A stretch of DNA of 36,325 nucleotides from Pelagibius sp. (GCF_028281305.1 NZ_JANQKD010000020.1:1-36325), one strand, 5' to 3'. Positions 7,670-16,280 are shown, counted from the first letter of the stretch. Notes: generated from the sequence alone by a model not told the origin. Made by a program: numbers and translations.

Positions 7670-9244
7670 ATGACGTCGGAGGAGTCCAGGCTGGGGCGCC
7701 GGGGACGCGGACGCGCTGCCCGCATCGCCGCCCGCCAAGCGCCGGAGGCCGAGGTCGATCCCTGCCCCCCCGGCCAGAGCGGGGGTGCCTACCGGCCGCT
7801 GAAGGACACGCAGCTTCACACCATCTGCGACGAGGCCTTCCGGGTGCTGGAAGAGATCGGCATGGCGGAGGTTCCCGCCATCGTCGAGGAGAGGGCACTG
7901 GTGCACGGCGCGCATCTCAACGCCCAGGGGCGGCTCTGTTATCCCCGCGCGCTGGTGGAGGACATCATCGGCGGGGCCGCCAAGCACTTCACCTATCACG
8001 GCCGCGACCCGCGCCACGACTTCGAGGTGGGCGGTGACAGGGTCTACTTCGGGACCGGCGGCGCCGCGGTGCAGACGCTGGACCGCGCCAGCGGCCTTTA
8101 CCGCCCCTCCACCCTGGCCGACCTCTACGACTTCACCCGCCTGATCGACACACTGGCGAACGTGAGCTGGTTCACCCGTTGCTGCGTCGCCACCGACGTC
8201 GAGGACACGCTCGACCTCGACATCAACACCGCCTATGCGCTGTTGGCCGGCACCACCAAGCCGGTCGGAACCTCCTTCACCTTGCCGGAGCACGTGGCGC
8301 CGGTGATCGAGATGTTCGACCTCGCCCTCGGCGGCGCGGGCCGCTTTCGCGAGCGGCCGTTCTGCAAGGCGCACATCAGTCCGGTGATCTCACCATTGCG
8401 CTACGGCGAAGATGCGGTCGGGGTGACGCTGGAGTGCATCCGCCTGGGGGTCCCGATCAACGCCATCGTGGCGGCGATGTCCGGGGCGACGGCGCCCGCG
8501 ACGCCGGCGGGGTTCCTCGTTCAGTCCACGGCCGAGACCCTTGCCGCCCTCGTCCTCGTGAACCTCTTTGCGCCCGGCTTCCCGATGATCTTCTCCAACT
8601 GGCCGCTGGTCATCGATCTGCGGACCGGGGCCTTTTGCGGCGGTGGCGGAGAGATCAGCATGATGAATGCGGCGGCGGCGCAGATCGGCCGCCACCTCGG
8701 CCTGCCGTCCGGGGTCGCCGCCTCCATGTCCGACGCCAAGGCCGTGGACGCGCAGATGGGCATGGAAAAGGGCCTCGCCGCCCTGGCAGCCGGCCTCGCC
8801 GGGGCGAACATGATCTACGAGTCTTCCGGCATGATGGCGAGCCTGCTGGGCGCCTCCTTCGAAGCCTTTGTCGCCGATGACGAGATGCTGAGCCATATCC
8901 ACCGCATGCTGCGCGGGATCGAGGTCGATCGCGACAGCCTGGGCTTCGAGACCATCCGCGAAGCCGTGAGCGGCGAAGGCCACTTCCTGGGCGCGGCCCA
9001 GACCATGGCGGCCATGCAACGCGACTACTTCTATCCGAGCCTCGCCGACCGCGACGAGCCCCGCACCTGGGCCGAAGCCGGCGCGCGCGACCTGCAGATG
9101 CGCGCCAAGGACCGTGCCGACCAGATCCTCACCGGCCATTTCCCCAGCTATATCGATCCGGCGGCCGACCGTGCGATCCGGGAGCGTTTCAGGATTCTCT
9201 TGCCGGAAGAACGGATGCGGGCGCCGGATCCTCAAGGACCTTAA
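7670..9244 (+). CDS. MttB-family (non-pyrrolysine) methylamine:corrinoid methyltransferase
   Basis: Protein of 524 residues in the trimethylamine methyltransferase (MttB) family. Members without pyrrolysine, such as MtgB, transfer a methyl group from glycine betaine or another quaternary amine to a corrinoid protein. The body (YRPLKDTQLHTICDEAFRVL, YFGTGGAAVQTLD, KPVGTSF, GGGGEISMMNAA) follows the family throughout and the frame contains no internal TAG. The frame is open further upstream, but ATG at 7670 has GAGG eight bases before it. A basic, low-complexity N-terminal stretch precedes the domain. No corrinoid protein gene is in the window, so the methyl acceptor must be encoded elsewhere. 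The last 56 bases overlap the convergent LysR gene. The substrate is inferred from the DMGDH-like neighbour. Confidence 0.85.
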   Translation: MTSEESRLGRRGRGRAARIAARQAPEAEVDPCPPGQSGGAYRPLKDTQLHTICDEAFRVLEEIGMAEVPAIVEERALVHGAHLNAQGRLCYPRALVEDIIGGAAKHFTYHGRDPRHDFEVGGDRVYFGTGGAAVQTLDRASGLYRPSTLADLYDFTRLIDTLANVSWFTRCCVATDVEDTLDLDINTAYALLAGTTKPVGTSFTLPEHVAPVIEMFDLALGGAGRFRERPFCKAHISPVISPLRYGEDAVGVTLECIRLGVPINAIVAAMSGATAPATPAGFLVQSTAETLAALVLVNLFAPGFPMIFSNWPLVIDLRTGAFCGGGGEISMMNAAAAQIGRHLGLPSGVAASMSDAKAVDAQMGMEKGLAALAAGLAGANMIYESSGMMASLLGASFEAFVADDEMLSHIHRMLRGIEVDRDSLGFETIREAVSGEGHFLGAAQTMAAMQRDYFYPSLADRDEPRTWAEAGARDLQMRAKDRADQILTGHFPSYIDPAADRAIRERFRILLPEERMRAPDPQGP

Positions 9245-10199
9245 GCAGCCCCGCGCTGCCGGGGATCAGCCGCTCGGCCTCGGGCACCACGAGGTCACGC
9301 AGAATGCCGCAGAGGATTTCGGCAAGCTGCGCCGGCAGCGACCCCAGCTCGCCGCGCCGGGCCGCCAGAGACACGCCGCGCGTGAGGCGGGTAAAGGGCG
9401 ACGGGAGAACCACCACATCAGGCGCAAAGCGCGTCGCGTCGAGGATGTTCAGCGGCGTGCCCAGCGTCCAGCCGCCCACCTGGCCGACCATGGCCAGGAT
9501 GGAGCGCGAAGCCTCAAAGGAAAAACGCCGCTCGGGCGCAAAACGGTGGCGCCGCAGGTGCTGCTCGACCAGGCGGCCGATGGGCATCTTCTCATTATGA
9601 TGAACGAAGGGCAGAAGGCGGAGTTGGTCCAGCACCGGCTCCGTGGTGTCCAGGCACTCACGCGCGGCCACGACGGCGAAGGTCTCGGTCAGCAGCGGAA
9701 AGACGTCGTAGGCCGAGGGATCGTCCGGCGGCAGGCCGGTGACGACGACATCGGCCTCCCGGGCGACGAACGCCGCCGTGATTGCATCCGAACGGCCGGA
9801 CACTGCGCTGAGCGCCGTCTTCGGAAACGCCCTGTGAAGCGCGGCGACGAACTGCGGAGTCACCGAGGCATCGAAATCGTCGATCACAGCGAAGCGCAGT
9901 TGCGGCAGCGCAGCCAGGTTCAGTTCCATCATCTGCGCCTGTGCATCGGCCACCGCCATCAACACCTTGCGGGCATGGCTCAGCATCAGAGCCCCGGCCG
10001 GCGTCGGGCGTAGCGGCCGTTCGGAGCGGTCGAGGAGCATCGTTCCGGCAAAGGCCTCGAGATTGGTGATCTGCTGGGAGATCGCCGCCGGGCTGGCGCC
10101 CAGGCGCTCGGCGGCCTTGGCCATGGACCCGCCCTCGTCCACGGCGACGAGCACACGCAGAGCCCGGATACTCAGCTCCTGTGGATGGTCCTGGGTCAC
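9189..10199 (-). CDS. LysR-family transcriptional regulator (divergent from betC)
   Basis: LysR-type regulator of 336 residues. The winged helix-turn-helix is at the N-terminus (RALRVLVAVDEGGSMAKAAERLGASPAAISQQITNLE, about 12-48, split here as one continuous family motif), followed by an effector-binding domain with LRFAVIDDFDAS and VVTGLPP segments. The start is GTG at 10199, with GGAAGG ten bases upstream; no better ATG is in frame. It is divergent from betC across 175 bases that hold a perfect dyad, the usual LysR arrangement, so betC is its likely target. The MttB-like gene converges on it and overlaps its last 56 bases. The effector is unknown. Confidence 0.85.
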   Translation of the reverse strand: MTQDHPQELSIRALRVLVAVDEGGSMAKAAERLGASPAAISQQITNLEAFAGTMLLDRSERPLRPTPAGALMLSHARKVLMAVADAQAQMMELNLAALPQLRFAVIDDFDASVTPQFVAALHRAFPKTALSAVSGRSDAITAAFVAREADVVVTGLPPDDPSAYDVFPLLTETFAVVAARECLDTTEPVLDQLRLLPFVHHNEKMPIGRLVEQHLRRHRFAPERRFSFEASRSILAMVGQVGGWTLGTPLNILDATRFAPDVVVLPSPFTRLTRGVSLAARRGELGSLPAQLAEILCGILRDLVVPEAERLIPGSAGLLKVLEDPAPASVLPARES

Positions 10200-10249
10200 T
10201 TGCGCACCGCCTTCCCGGCCGAATTCGCTTCATCTTACGATCAGCATCG

Positions 10250-10264
10250 AATCTTCTTAAGATT
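10250..10264. promoter_or_regulatory. Candidate LysR operator between the lysR gene and betC
   Basis: AATCTT-CTT-AAGATT is a perfect inverted repeat that includes the ATC-N7-GAT symmetry often bound by LysR proteins. It lies 50 bases upstream of the regulator start and 110 upstream of betC. Further ATC/GAT half-sites occur just before it (10232-10249). Confidence 0.45.
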
Positions 10265-10374
10265 AAGCCGCCGTCGACGCTTTGCGCCAGTCCTTGGTCG
10301 CGATTTCGTCAGCAGCGCAGCAGCTCTCAGGCTAGCCATGAGGCTTGAGAGCGAGAGGACAAGGAGACAGCGCA

Positions 10375-11886
10375 ATGAGCCGGCGGCCCAACTTTCTGAT
10401 CCTGATGGTCGACCAGATGGCAGGAACGCTCTGCCCGGACGGTCCGGCCGCGTTCCTGCAGACGCCGCACCTGAAGGCTCTCGCCGCGCGGGCGCTGCGG
10501 TTTTCGAGTTGCTATACGCCGAGCCCCCTTTGCCTGCCGGCGCGCGCGTCCTTCATGACCGGTCTGCTGCCGTCGAAGACCGGTGTCTATGACAACGCCG
10601 CCGAGTTCACCGCGAGCCTGCCCACCTTCGCTCATCACCTGCGGCGCGCCGGCTACCGCACCGCGCTGAGCGGCAAGATGCACTTCGTCGGTCCCGACCA
10701 GCTGCATGGCTTCGAACGGCGCCTTACCACCGACATCTATCCCGCCGACTTCGGCTGGACACCGGACTACCGCAAGCCCGGAGAGCGGATCGACTGGTGG
10801 TACCACAATCTCGGTTCGGTGACCGGCGCAGGCGTCGCCGCCATCACCAACCAGTTGGAGTTCGACGACGAAGCAGCCTTCCACGGCGAGAGCGAGATCT
10901 ACCGCCTTGCCCGCGGCGCGGCGGAGACACCCTGGTGCCTCTGCGTGAGCTTCACGCACCCTCACGATCCCTACGTGGCCCGGCAGCAGTACTGGGATCT
11001 CTACGAAGACTGCCCGGCCTTGTCACCGGAGACACCGGCCCTGGACTTCAGCGATCACGACCCGCACAGCCGGCGGCTGCTGGAAGCGCTGGATCACCGA
11101 AACTACGCTGTGACGCCGGAGCATGTCCGCACAGCGCGGCGGGCCTACTTCGCCAACATCTCCTACCTCGACGACAAGATCGGGCAGCTGCTGGCGGCGC
11201 TGGATGCCTGCGGTCAGCGCGAGAACACGGTGGTGCTGTTCTGCTCCGACCACGGCGACATGCTGGGCGAGCGCGGCCTCTGGTTCAAAATGAGCTTTTT
11301 CGAAGGATCGGCGCGCATTCCGCTGATGATCGCCGGGCCCGATCTGGCACCCGGGACGATCGACACGCCGGTCTCCGCGCTCGATATCGCGCCGACCCTG
11401 GCGGCGATGGCGGGCATCGACCTGCAGGCCGAAGGCCAGGTGCTTGATGGGCACTCCTTGCTGCCGATCATCTCCGGCGAACGGGCGCTGCGCGCACCGG
11501 TGCTGATGGAGTACGCCGCCGAGGGGTCCGAGGCGCCCCTGGTCTCCATCCGCGAGGGCCGTTTCAAGTTCAACCACTGCCTGCTCGATCCGCCGCAGCT
11601 CTTCGATCTGGAGGCCGACCCCCTGGAACGGCGTAACTTGGCGGACGATCCGGCTGAAGCGGTGCGGGTCCACGGCTTCTTGGACAAGGTGGCCGCGTAC
11701 TGGGACCTGGAGGCCCTCGATACGGCGGTGCGGCGCAGCCAGGCCAATCGCTGGATCGTCTACGAGGCCCTGCGCAAGGGCCGTTACCACCCCTGGGACC
11801 ACACGCCTGATACGCAGGCTGCGGAGCGCTATATGCGCAACCATATGGATCTCAACGTCGTCGAGGATGAGGCGCGCTTTCCCTAA
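10375..11886 (+). CDS. betC: Choline-sulfatase
   Basis: Type I sulfatase of 503 residues that hydrolyses choline-O-sulfate to choline and sulfate, giving betaine precursor plus sulfur. The sulfatase signature is C53-x-P-x-R57 in SPLCLPARASFMTG, where the cysteine becomes formylglycine. D13/Q14 (MVDQM) and the later CSDHGDMLGERG hold the metal ion. The C-terminal extension (RRSQANRWIVYEALRKG, YHPWDHTPD, YMRNHMDLNVVEDEARFP) is typical of choline-sulfatases and separates this protein from general arylsulfatases. No signal peptide is seen, as expected for cytoplasmic BetC. ATG at 10375 has AAGGAG eight bases upstream, so the longer open frame from 10345 is not needed. No betA/betB genes are adjacent. 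A divergent LysR gene likely regulates it. Confidence 0.88.
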   Translation: MSRRPNFLILMVDQMAGTLCPDGPAAFLQTPHLKALAARALRFSSCYTPSPLCLPARASFMTGLLPSKTGVYDNAAEFTASLPTFAHHLRRAGYRTALSGKMHFVGPDQLHGFERRLTTDIYPADFGWTPDYRKPGERIDWWYHNLGSVTGAGVAAITNQLEFDDEAAFHGESEIYRLARGAAETPWCLCVSFTHPHDPYVARQQYWDLYEDCPALSPETPALDFSDHDPHSRRLLEALDHRNYAVTPEHVRTARRAYFANISYLDDKIGQLLAALDACGQRENTVVLFCSDHGDMLGERGLWFKMSFFEGSARIPLMIAGPDLAPGTIDTPVSALDIAPTLAAMAGIDLQAEGQVLDGHSLLPIISGERALRAPVLMEYAAEGSEAPLVSIREGRFKFNHCLLDPPQLFDLEADPLERRNLADDPAEAVRVHGFLDKVAAYWDLEALDTAVRRSQANRWIVYEALRKGRYHPWDHTPDTQAAERYMRNHMDLNVVEDEARFP

Positions 11887-12788
11887 GCAGACGTCCTCTT
11901 CACCTCCGCCCGCAGGAAGTCGATCATCACCCGCACCTTGCGCGGCAGGTAGGCGCGGCTCGGGTAGACGAACCAGGCCGCGGTGTCGAAGGTTGTGGCC
12001 GTCACCTCATAGCCGGGAAAGAGTTCGACCAGATGGCCGGCAGCAAGGTCATCGTCGATGAGCCAGTCGGCCAGAAGACCCGGTCCCGCCCCGGCAATCA
12101 CCGCGGAACGCAGGCTGAGCGCTGAGGACACGGCCAGATCACCGGCGACAGGCACCTCGATGATAGCTCCGCGCCGGTCGCGGAAGCGCCAGGCGGAGCG
12201 AAAGCCCGGCAGCGTAAAGAGCACGCAGCGATGATTCTCCAGCCCCTCCGGGTGTTGCAGCTTCGCTGCGCGCGCCAGGTAGCGCGGCGCTGCACAGACC
12301 CGGTAGCGGGTATCGAGGAACTTGGCGGAAACCACATCGCCGGAAACCTCCGGGCCCAGGCGCACCGCCAGGTCGATGCCCTCGGCCACCAGATCGACGT
12401 TGGCGTCGGAGAGGACAAGTTCCAGGCGAACGCCCGGGTAGGCGGAACGGAAGGCCGGAACGCGCGGCATGACGACCCTCTCCCCGAAGGCGACGGAGGC
12501 GGTCATGCGCAGGGTGCCGGACGGCGCCGCGCTCACCGCACGCGCCTCCTCCCGTGCTTCGTCGAACTGGTCGAGGATTGCGGGCAGGTGCCGGAGGAAG
12601 ACCGCGCCGCCCTCCGTCAGGCTCATACGGCGGGTGGTGCGCTGGAACAGCCGAATGCCGAGGTCATCCTCCAACAGCCCGATGGCGCGGGACACGGAGG
12701 ATGGATCGACGCCACGCTCCTTCGCCACAGCCGCAAAACTGAGGCGGTGACCGACGTCGACCAGCAAGCGTAGGCTTTCTATGTTCAT
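11883..12788 (-). CDS. LysR-family transcriptional regulator (divergent from the SDR gene)
   Basis: LysR-type regulator of 301 residues, the usual family length. The helix-turn-helix (about residues 3-60) includes LSFAAVAKERGVDPSSVSRA and ends in the RLFQRTTRRMSLTEGG segment common to the CrgA/AaeR-like subgroup. The effector domain starts with GTLRMTASVAFGE. ATG at 12788 has only a poor Shine-Dalgarno sequence upstream, so translation may be modest. Its stop codon overlaps that of convergent betC by a few bases. It diverges from the short-chain dehydrogenase gene across 159 bases with a T-N11-A dyad, making that gene the likely target. Regulation of betC from downstream is less likely. Confidence 0.87.
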   Translation of the reverse strand: MNIESLRLLVDVGHRLSFAAVAKERGVDPSSVSRAIGLLEDDLGIRLFQRTTRRMSLTEGGAVFLRHLPAILDQFDEAREEARAVSAAPSGTLRMTASVAFGERVVMPRVPAFRSAYPGVRLELVLSDANVDLVAEGIDLAVRLGPEVSGDVVSAKFLDTRYRVCAAPRYLARAAKLQHPEGLENHRCVLFTLPGFRSAWRFRDRRGAIIEVPVAGDLAVSSALSLRSAVIAGAGPGLLADWLIDDDLAAGHLVELFPGYEVTATTFDTAAWFVYPSRAYLPRKVRVMIDFLRAEVKRTSA

Positions 12789-12818
12789 TCGTGCTGATAT
12801 CGCATGAGTATTATGTCA

Positions 12819-12833
12819 ATTAAGCTATTTAAT
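12819..12833. promoter_or_regulatory. Candidate LysR box (T-N11-A dyad) before the SDR gene
   Basis: ATTAA-GCTAT-TTAAT is an inverted repeat with 5-base arms that contains the T-N11-A LysR consensus (12820 to 12832). It lies 31 bases upstream of the regulator's ATG, in an AT-rich patch of an otherwise GC-rich region. Confidence 0.45.
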
Positions 12834-12947
12834 GTCCAAGAACTTTGCAATAGCCTGCTGCTCGACGCCGATGGCCCCGGCACGGCAGGATGCGGGCCCA
12901 TGGCCGCAAGACGTTGAACAGCACAAGGGTACGAGGAGACCTCTGCG

Positions 12948-13709
12948 ATGATCGATCTGACCGGAAAGGTGGCGCTGGTGACCGGCGCCAGCCGCGGGAT
13001 TGGCGCTGCCAGCGCCCGCAAACTCGTCGAGCGCGGCGCCGCCGTACTCCTGACCGCCCGGTCAGGTGAGGCGATCGACCGCCTGGCCGGAGAGATCCGC
13101 ACCGCAGGGGGCGCGGCGGATTCCAAGACCTGCGACGTCAGCCGCTACGAGGATGTCAGCGCGGCCGTGGAACACTGCGTGGAGCGCTTCGGGCGGCTCG
13201 ACATCCTGGTCAACAACGCGGGGCTGATCGAGCCCATCAGCCGCCTCGCCGAGTCCGATCCCGAGGAATGGGCAAAGGTCGCAGACGTGAACTACAAGGG
13301 CGTCTACTTCGGCCTGCGGGCGGCCCTTCCGGTCATGCTGTCCCGGGGATCCGGCATCGTCGTCAACATCAGCTCCGGCGCGGCGACCTCGGCGCTGGAG
13401 GGCTGGAGCCACTACTGTTCCTCCAAGGCCGCCGCCCTCGCCCTCACCCGCTGTGCCGACAAGGAGTACGGCGACAAGGGCATTCGGGTCGTCGGCCTGA
13501 GTCCGGGCACGGTTGCGACCGACATGCAGGTGGCCATCAAGAGTTCGGGTATCAATCCGGTCAGCCAGCTCGATCCCGCCGTGCATATCCCGGCGGACTG
13601 GGCCGCCGAAGCCGTCGTCTGGCTCTGCGGCGATGCCGGCGCTGCTTATGCCGGGACCGACTTCTCCCTCAAGACCGAGGAAGGCCGCCGTCTCGTCGGT
13701 CTCGCCTGA
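12948..13709 (+). CDS. Short-chain dehydrogenase/reductase (SDR)
   Basis: Classical SDR of 253 residues that should oxidise or reduce an alcohol/carbonyl with NAD(P). The cofactor motif is TGASRGIG (13-20), the structural motif is LVNNAG, and the catalytic Ser-Tyr-Lys set is in NISSGAATS and YCSSK. The sequence LSPGTVATDM follows as usual. ATG at 12948 has GAGGAG nine bases upstream. The arginine after the glycine motif region (TARSGE) favours NADP slightly, but this is weak. It is a single-gene unit opposite a LysR regulator. The substrate is unknown; position beside betC and methylamine genes hints at carbon-compound catabolism but proves nothing. Confidence 0.88.
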   Translation: MIDLTGKVALVTGASRGIGAASARKLVERGAAVLLTARSGEAIDRLAGEIRTAGGAADSKTCDVSRYEDVSAAVEHCVERFGRLDILVNNAGLIEPISRLAESDPEEWAKVADVNYKGVYFGLRAALPVMLSRGSGIVVNISSGAATSALEGWSHYCSSKAAALALTRCADKEYGDKGIRVVGLSPGTVATDMQVAIKSSGINPVSQLDPAVHIPADWAAEAVVWLCGDAGAAYAGTDFSLKTEEGRRLVGLA

Positions 13710-13817
13710 CGCAGAACCTCTTCCTCATCCCTTCCCTCACGTAACCCGTCCAGGCCCCCCGGCATCGGTGATGCGTGGTTCGGCGCGGCGGGAGTCTGCT
13801 AGAGTCTCCCGGTCGGG

Positions 13818-13829
13818 CCGGAGCTCCGG
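13818..13829. repeat. 12-base palindrome in the antiporter leader
   Basis: CCGGAGCTCCGG, flanked by GGTC and ACC so the dyad is partly longer, lies 51 bases upstream of the antiporter GTG. It could be an operator or an mRNA stem; nothing else assigns it. Confidence 0.25.
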
Positions 13830-13879
13830 ACCTGCGCGGCGTTCCCGGCCCCGCGATCGGACGGAAAAAGGGGAATGTC

Positions 13880-15160
13880 GTGGATACCTTGGGCTTTGTG
13901 GTGATCGCCGCCGGGGTCATCACCTTCAGTTTGATCTCCAACCGCGTCCAAGCGGGCATTGTCACCGCCCCCATGGTCTTCGCGGGCTTTGGCCTGCTGA
14001 TCGGTGAAGGCGGGCTGGGCCTCGCGGACCTCGCCCTCGATCACGGCATCGTGCACGGCCTCGCCGAACTCACCCTGATACTCGTCCTGTTTTCCGATGC
14101 CGCGCGGATCGACCTGCGCCAGGTACGACGCGACCACAATCTGCCTCTGCGCATGCTGATCGTCGGCATGCCGCTGACGGTGGTGCTGGGCGGTGCCCTA
14201 GCGCTGCTGCTGCCCTTCGGGTTTTCGCTTTGGGAAGCCGCACTCCTGGCGGCAATCCTGGCACCGACGGATGCCGCGCTTGGGCAGGCTGTGGTCTCGA
14301 ACACCCGCGTGCCCGTGCGCATTCGCCAGGCGCTCAATGTGGAGAGCGGCCTCAACGACGGGATCGCCCTGCCGCTGGTCCTGCTGTTCGCCAGCCTGGC
14401 CAGCCTTTCGCCCGGCGCGGCGGGCGAGGAAAACTGGATCGCCTTCGGCCTGAAACAGATCATTCTGGGGCCGCTTGCCGGCATCGCGATCGGCGCCCTG
14501 GGCGCAAGGCTGATCGACCGCGCGGTCGCCACCGACCGCATGTCCGAAAGCTTCGAGGGAGCCGCCATTCTCGGCCTCGCCCTGCTGGCCTTCGCAGGCG
14601 CCGAAGTCATTGGGGGCAATGGCTTCATCGCCGCCTTCACCGCCGGAATCGTCTTCGGCAATCAGGTGCGCGGACGCTGCACCTTCATCTTTGAGTTTGC
14701 GGAGGCGGAAGGCCAGTTGCTGGTCCTGCTGACCTTCATGATCTTCGGCGCGGCTTTTCTCCCCGAGGCGCTGCACCATGTCACCTGGACGCATGCGCTC
14801 TACGCCATCCTCAGCCTGACGGTGATCCGCATGGTGCCGGTGGCGCTGTCGCTGGTCGGGGCGAAGGTGAGCCTCCCGACGGTAGGATTCCTCGGCTGGT
14901 TCGGTCCCAGAGGGCTGGCATCCTTCCTCTTCGCCCTTTTGGTGCTTGAGGGAAGCGCCATTCCGGCGCAGGAGCCCATCCTGTTGGTCGTCATCTGCAC
15001 GGTCGCGTTCAGTATCGTTCTTCACGGGATCTCGGCAGCGCCCGCCGCGCGGGCCTACGGCGCCCTGGCCGAGCGCATGGGGGAGTGCCCGGAGAACAAG
15101 CCGGTCGGCGAGATGCCGACCCGCCACGATGCCTCGACCGGCAAGACGGTGGCGTCATGA
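13880..15160 (+). CDS. CPA1-type Na+(K+)/H+ antiporter
   Basis: Integral membrane antiporter of 426 residues with about 12 hydrophobic segments. Family hallmarks are LAPTDAALGQAVVSN (the Asp pair region in the transport core), ALNVESGLNDGIALPLVLLF (the conserved ESxxND motif of NhaP/CPA1), and WFGPRGLASFLFALLVLE. The most plausible start is GTG at 13880, behind an AAAAAGGGG Shine-Dalgarno; the frame is open upstream to 13775 but that part is non-hydrophobic and lacks a ribosome site. The stop overlaps the start of the next gene as ATGA, so both products are probably made together. It likely exports Na+ or K+ in exchange for protons. Ion choice is not visible. Confidence 0.85.
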   Translation: MDTLGFVVIAAGVITFSLISNRVQAGIVTAPMVFAGFGLLIGEGGLGLADLALDHGIVHGLAELTLILVLFSDAARIDLRQVRRDHNLPLRMLIVGMPLTVVLGGALALLLPFGFSLWEAALLAAILAPTDAALGQAVVSNTRVPVRIRQALNVESGLNDGIALPLVLLFASLASLSPGAAGEENWIAFGLKQIILGPLAGIAIGALGARLIDRAVATDRMSESFEGAAILGLALLAFAGAEVIGGNGFIAAFTAGIVFGNQVRGRCTFIFEFAEAEGQLLVLLTFMIFGAAFLPEALHHVTWTHALYAILSLTVIRMVPVALSLVGAKVSLPTVGFLGWFGPRGLASFLFALLVLEGSAIPAQEPILLVVICTVAFSIVLHGISAAPAARAYGALAERMGECPENKPVGEMPTRHDASTGKTVAS

Positions 15161-15855
15161 TCGCCGCCCTCACCCTCTTCGTCGTGCTGACTCTCTCCGT
15201 CCTGGTCATCCGCACAGGCGCCGTGGCATTGCGTCTCACCGGACTGCCGGAGGCCACCGCCCGCTTTCAGGCGCGTTCCGCCTTTACCGGCACCGGATTC
15301 ACAACCTCGGAGTCGGAGGCCCTGGTGAACCATCCGGTACGCCGGCGCATCATCAGCCTGCTTATGGTCGTCGGCAGCCTCGGTTTCGTCTCTGTGATGG
15401 CGACTGTGATCGTCTCCCTCGTCGGCTCCAGCGGCTCACAGGGTTCCATGGTTCAGCAGCTCCTCTGGCTGGCGGCGGTGCTGGTCGTCCTGTGGTTCGT
15501 GGCGCTTAATCCTGTCGCGGACCGCATTATGTGCCGATTCATTTCCGCTTTGCTGACGAAGACCGAGGGCTTCGGCGGGCGGCGCCCCCTTACGCTGCTG
15601 CAGCTTCCCGCCGACCACTGCGTCCTGCAGGTTCTGGCCCATCCGGACAGCGGGCTTGTCGGACGCAACCTGCAAGACATTCCCTTTGGAGACCGGTTGA
15701 TCCTGGGGCTCGAAAAGCCGGACGGCCGCTTCTTGAACCGGCCCGCCGCGGAGCAGGCACTGGAAGCCGGCGATCAGGTCTTTCTCTACGGCGCCACAGA
15801 GGGCCTGGACACCGCTCTCGAAGCCGCTGCCAGAGCGAAGGCCCCTTCGGCATGA
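15157..15855 (+). CDS. Membrane protein with C-terminal TrkA_C (RCK-type) domain, antiporter partner
   Basis: Protein of 232 residues. The first half is membrane-bound: hydrophobic segments at about 2-20, 66-88 and 100-120, with SAFTGTGFTTSESEALVNHPVRRR between them. The second half (about 140-225) is a TrkA_C-like ligand-binding domain, with HPDSGLVGRNLQDIPFGDRLILGL and LEAGDQVFLYG near its end. TrkA_C domains gate K+ channels and K+/H+ antiporters by binding nucleotides or cyclic di-AMP. ATG at 15157 overlaps the antiporter stop codon, and the open frame before it is an artefact. The likely role is regulating the upstream antiporter, similar in logic to the KhtT/KhtU pairs of Bacillus. That role is inference. 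Confidence 0.72.
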   Translation: MIAALTLFVVLTLSVLVIRTGAVALRLTGLPEATARFQARSAFTGTGFTTSESEALVNHPVRRRIISLLMVVGSLGFVSVMATVIVSLVGSSGSQGSMVQQLLWLAAVLVVLWFVALNPVADRIMCRFISALLTKTEGFGGRRPLTLLQLPADHCVLQVLAHPDSGLVGRNLQDIPFGDRLILGLEKPDGRFLNRPAAEQALEAGDQVFLYGATEGLDTALEAAARAKAPSA

Positions 15856-15884
15856 GGAGCGGCATCGTCACACACCGCCCGTTG

Positions 15885-16280
15885 CTAGTCGGTCTTCGCC
15901 TGATGCTCCAGCGTCTCGATGGCGAGGCGCGATTCCGCCAGCAGCGCAACCAGGGCCGTGAAGATCCAGACAACGGCAAAGCAGGTCAGGACCTGGGTCA
16001 GAGGTACGGCCAGGGGGGACACCAGCGACAGGATGCCGCCGAGCAGGGTCGTCCCGGCAAGCAGGGCGGCGCTCGCATAGAGGGACATCAGGGCAAAACG
16101 GAACTTGCGCGCCCGCGACAGCAGATGGCGCATCAGGTCCCCGCTGCGGTTGTCGCCCGTGCCGGCCAGGCGGTTGACCTGGGCCTCCAATTGCCCGAAG
16201 CGCGCCGTTGTCGAGAGAATCAGCAGGCCTACGCCGGAGATCAGGACCACCGGCTGCAGCAGTGCGGAAAAGACGTCCAT
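15885..16280 (-). CDS. DUF2721 family membrane protein
   Basis: Small membrane protein of 131 residues matching the DUF2721 pattern: a first helix (LLQPVVLISGVGLLILSTTARFGQL), a basic loop (RHLLSRARKFRFAL) and two further helices up to residue 120. The function of the family is unknown. ATG at 16280 has AAGGGAG about ten bases upstream. It is the only gene on this strand between the antiporter pair and the large iron-sulfur fusion gene, and it is divergent from the latter across 190 bases that contain a perfect 13-base dyad. Confidence 0.75.
   Translation of the reverse strand: MDVFSALLQPVVLISGVGLLILSTTARFGQLEAQVNRLAGTGDNRSGDLMRHLLSRARKFRFALMSLYASAALLAGTTLLGGILSLVSPLAVPLTQVLTCFAVVWIFTALVALLAESRLAIETLEHQAKTD

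Noticed and set aside
7670..9244. Pyrrolysine-containing MttB
   Set aside because: The frame runs through with no internal TAG, so it is the non-pyrrolysine type.
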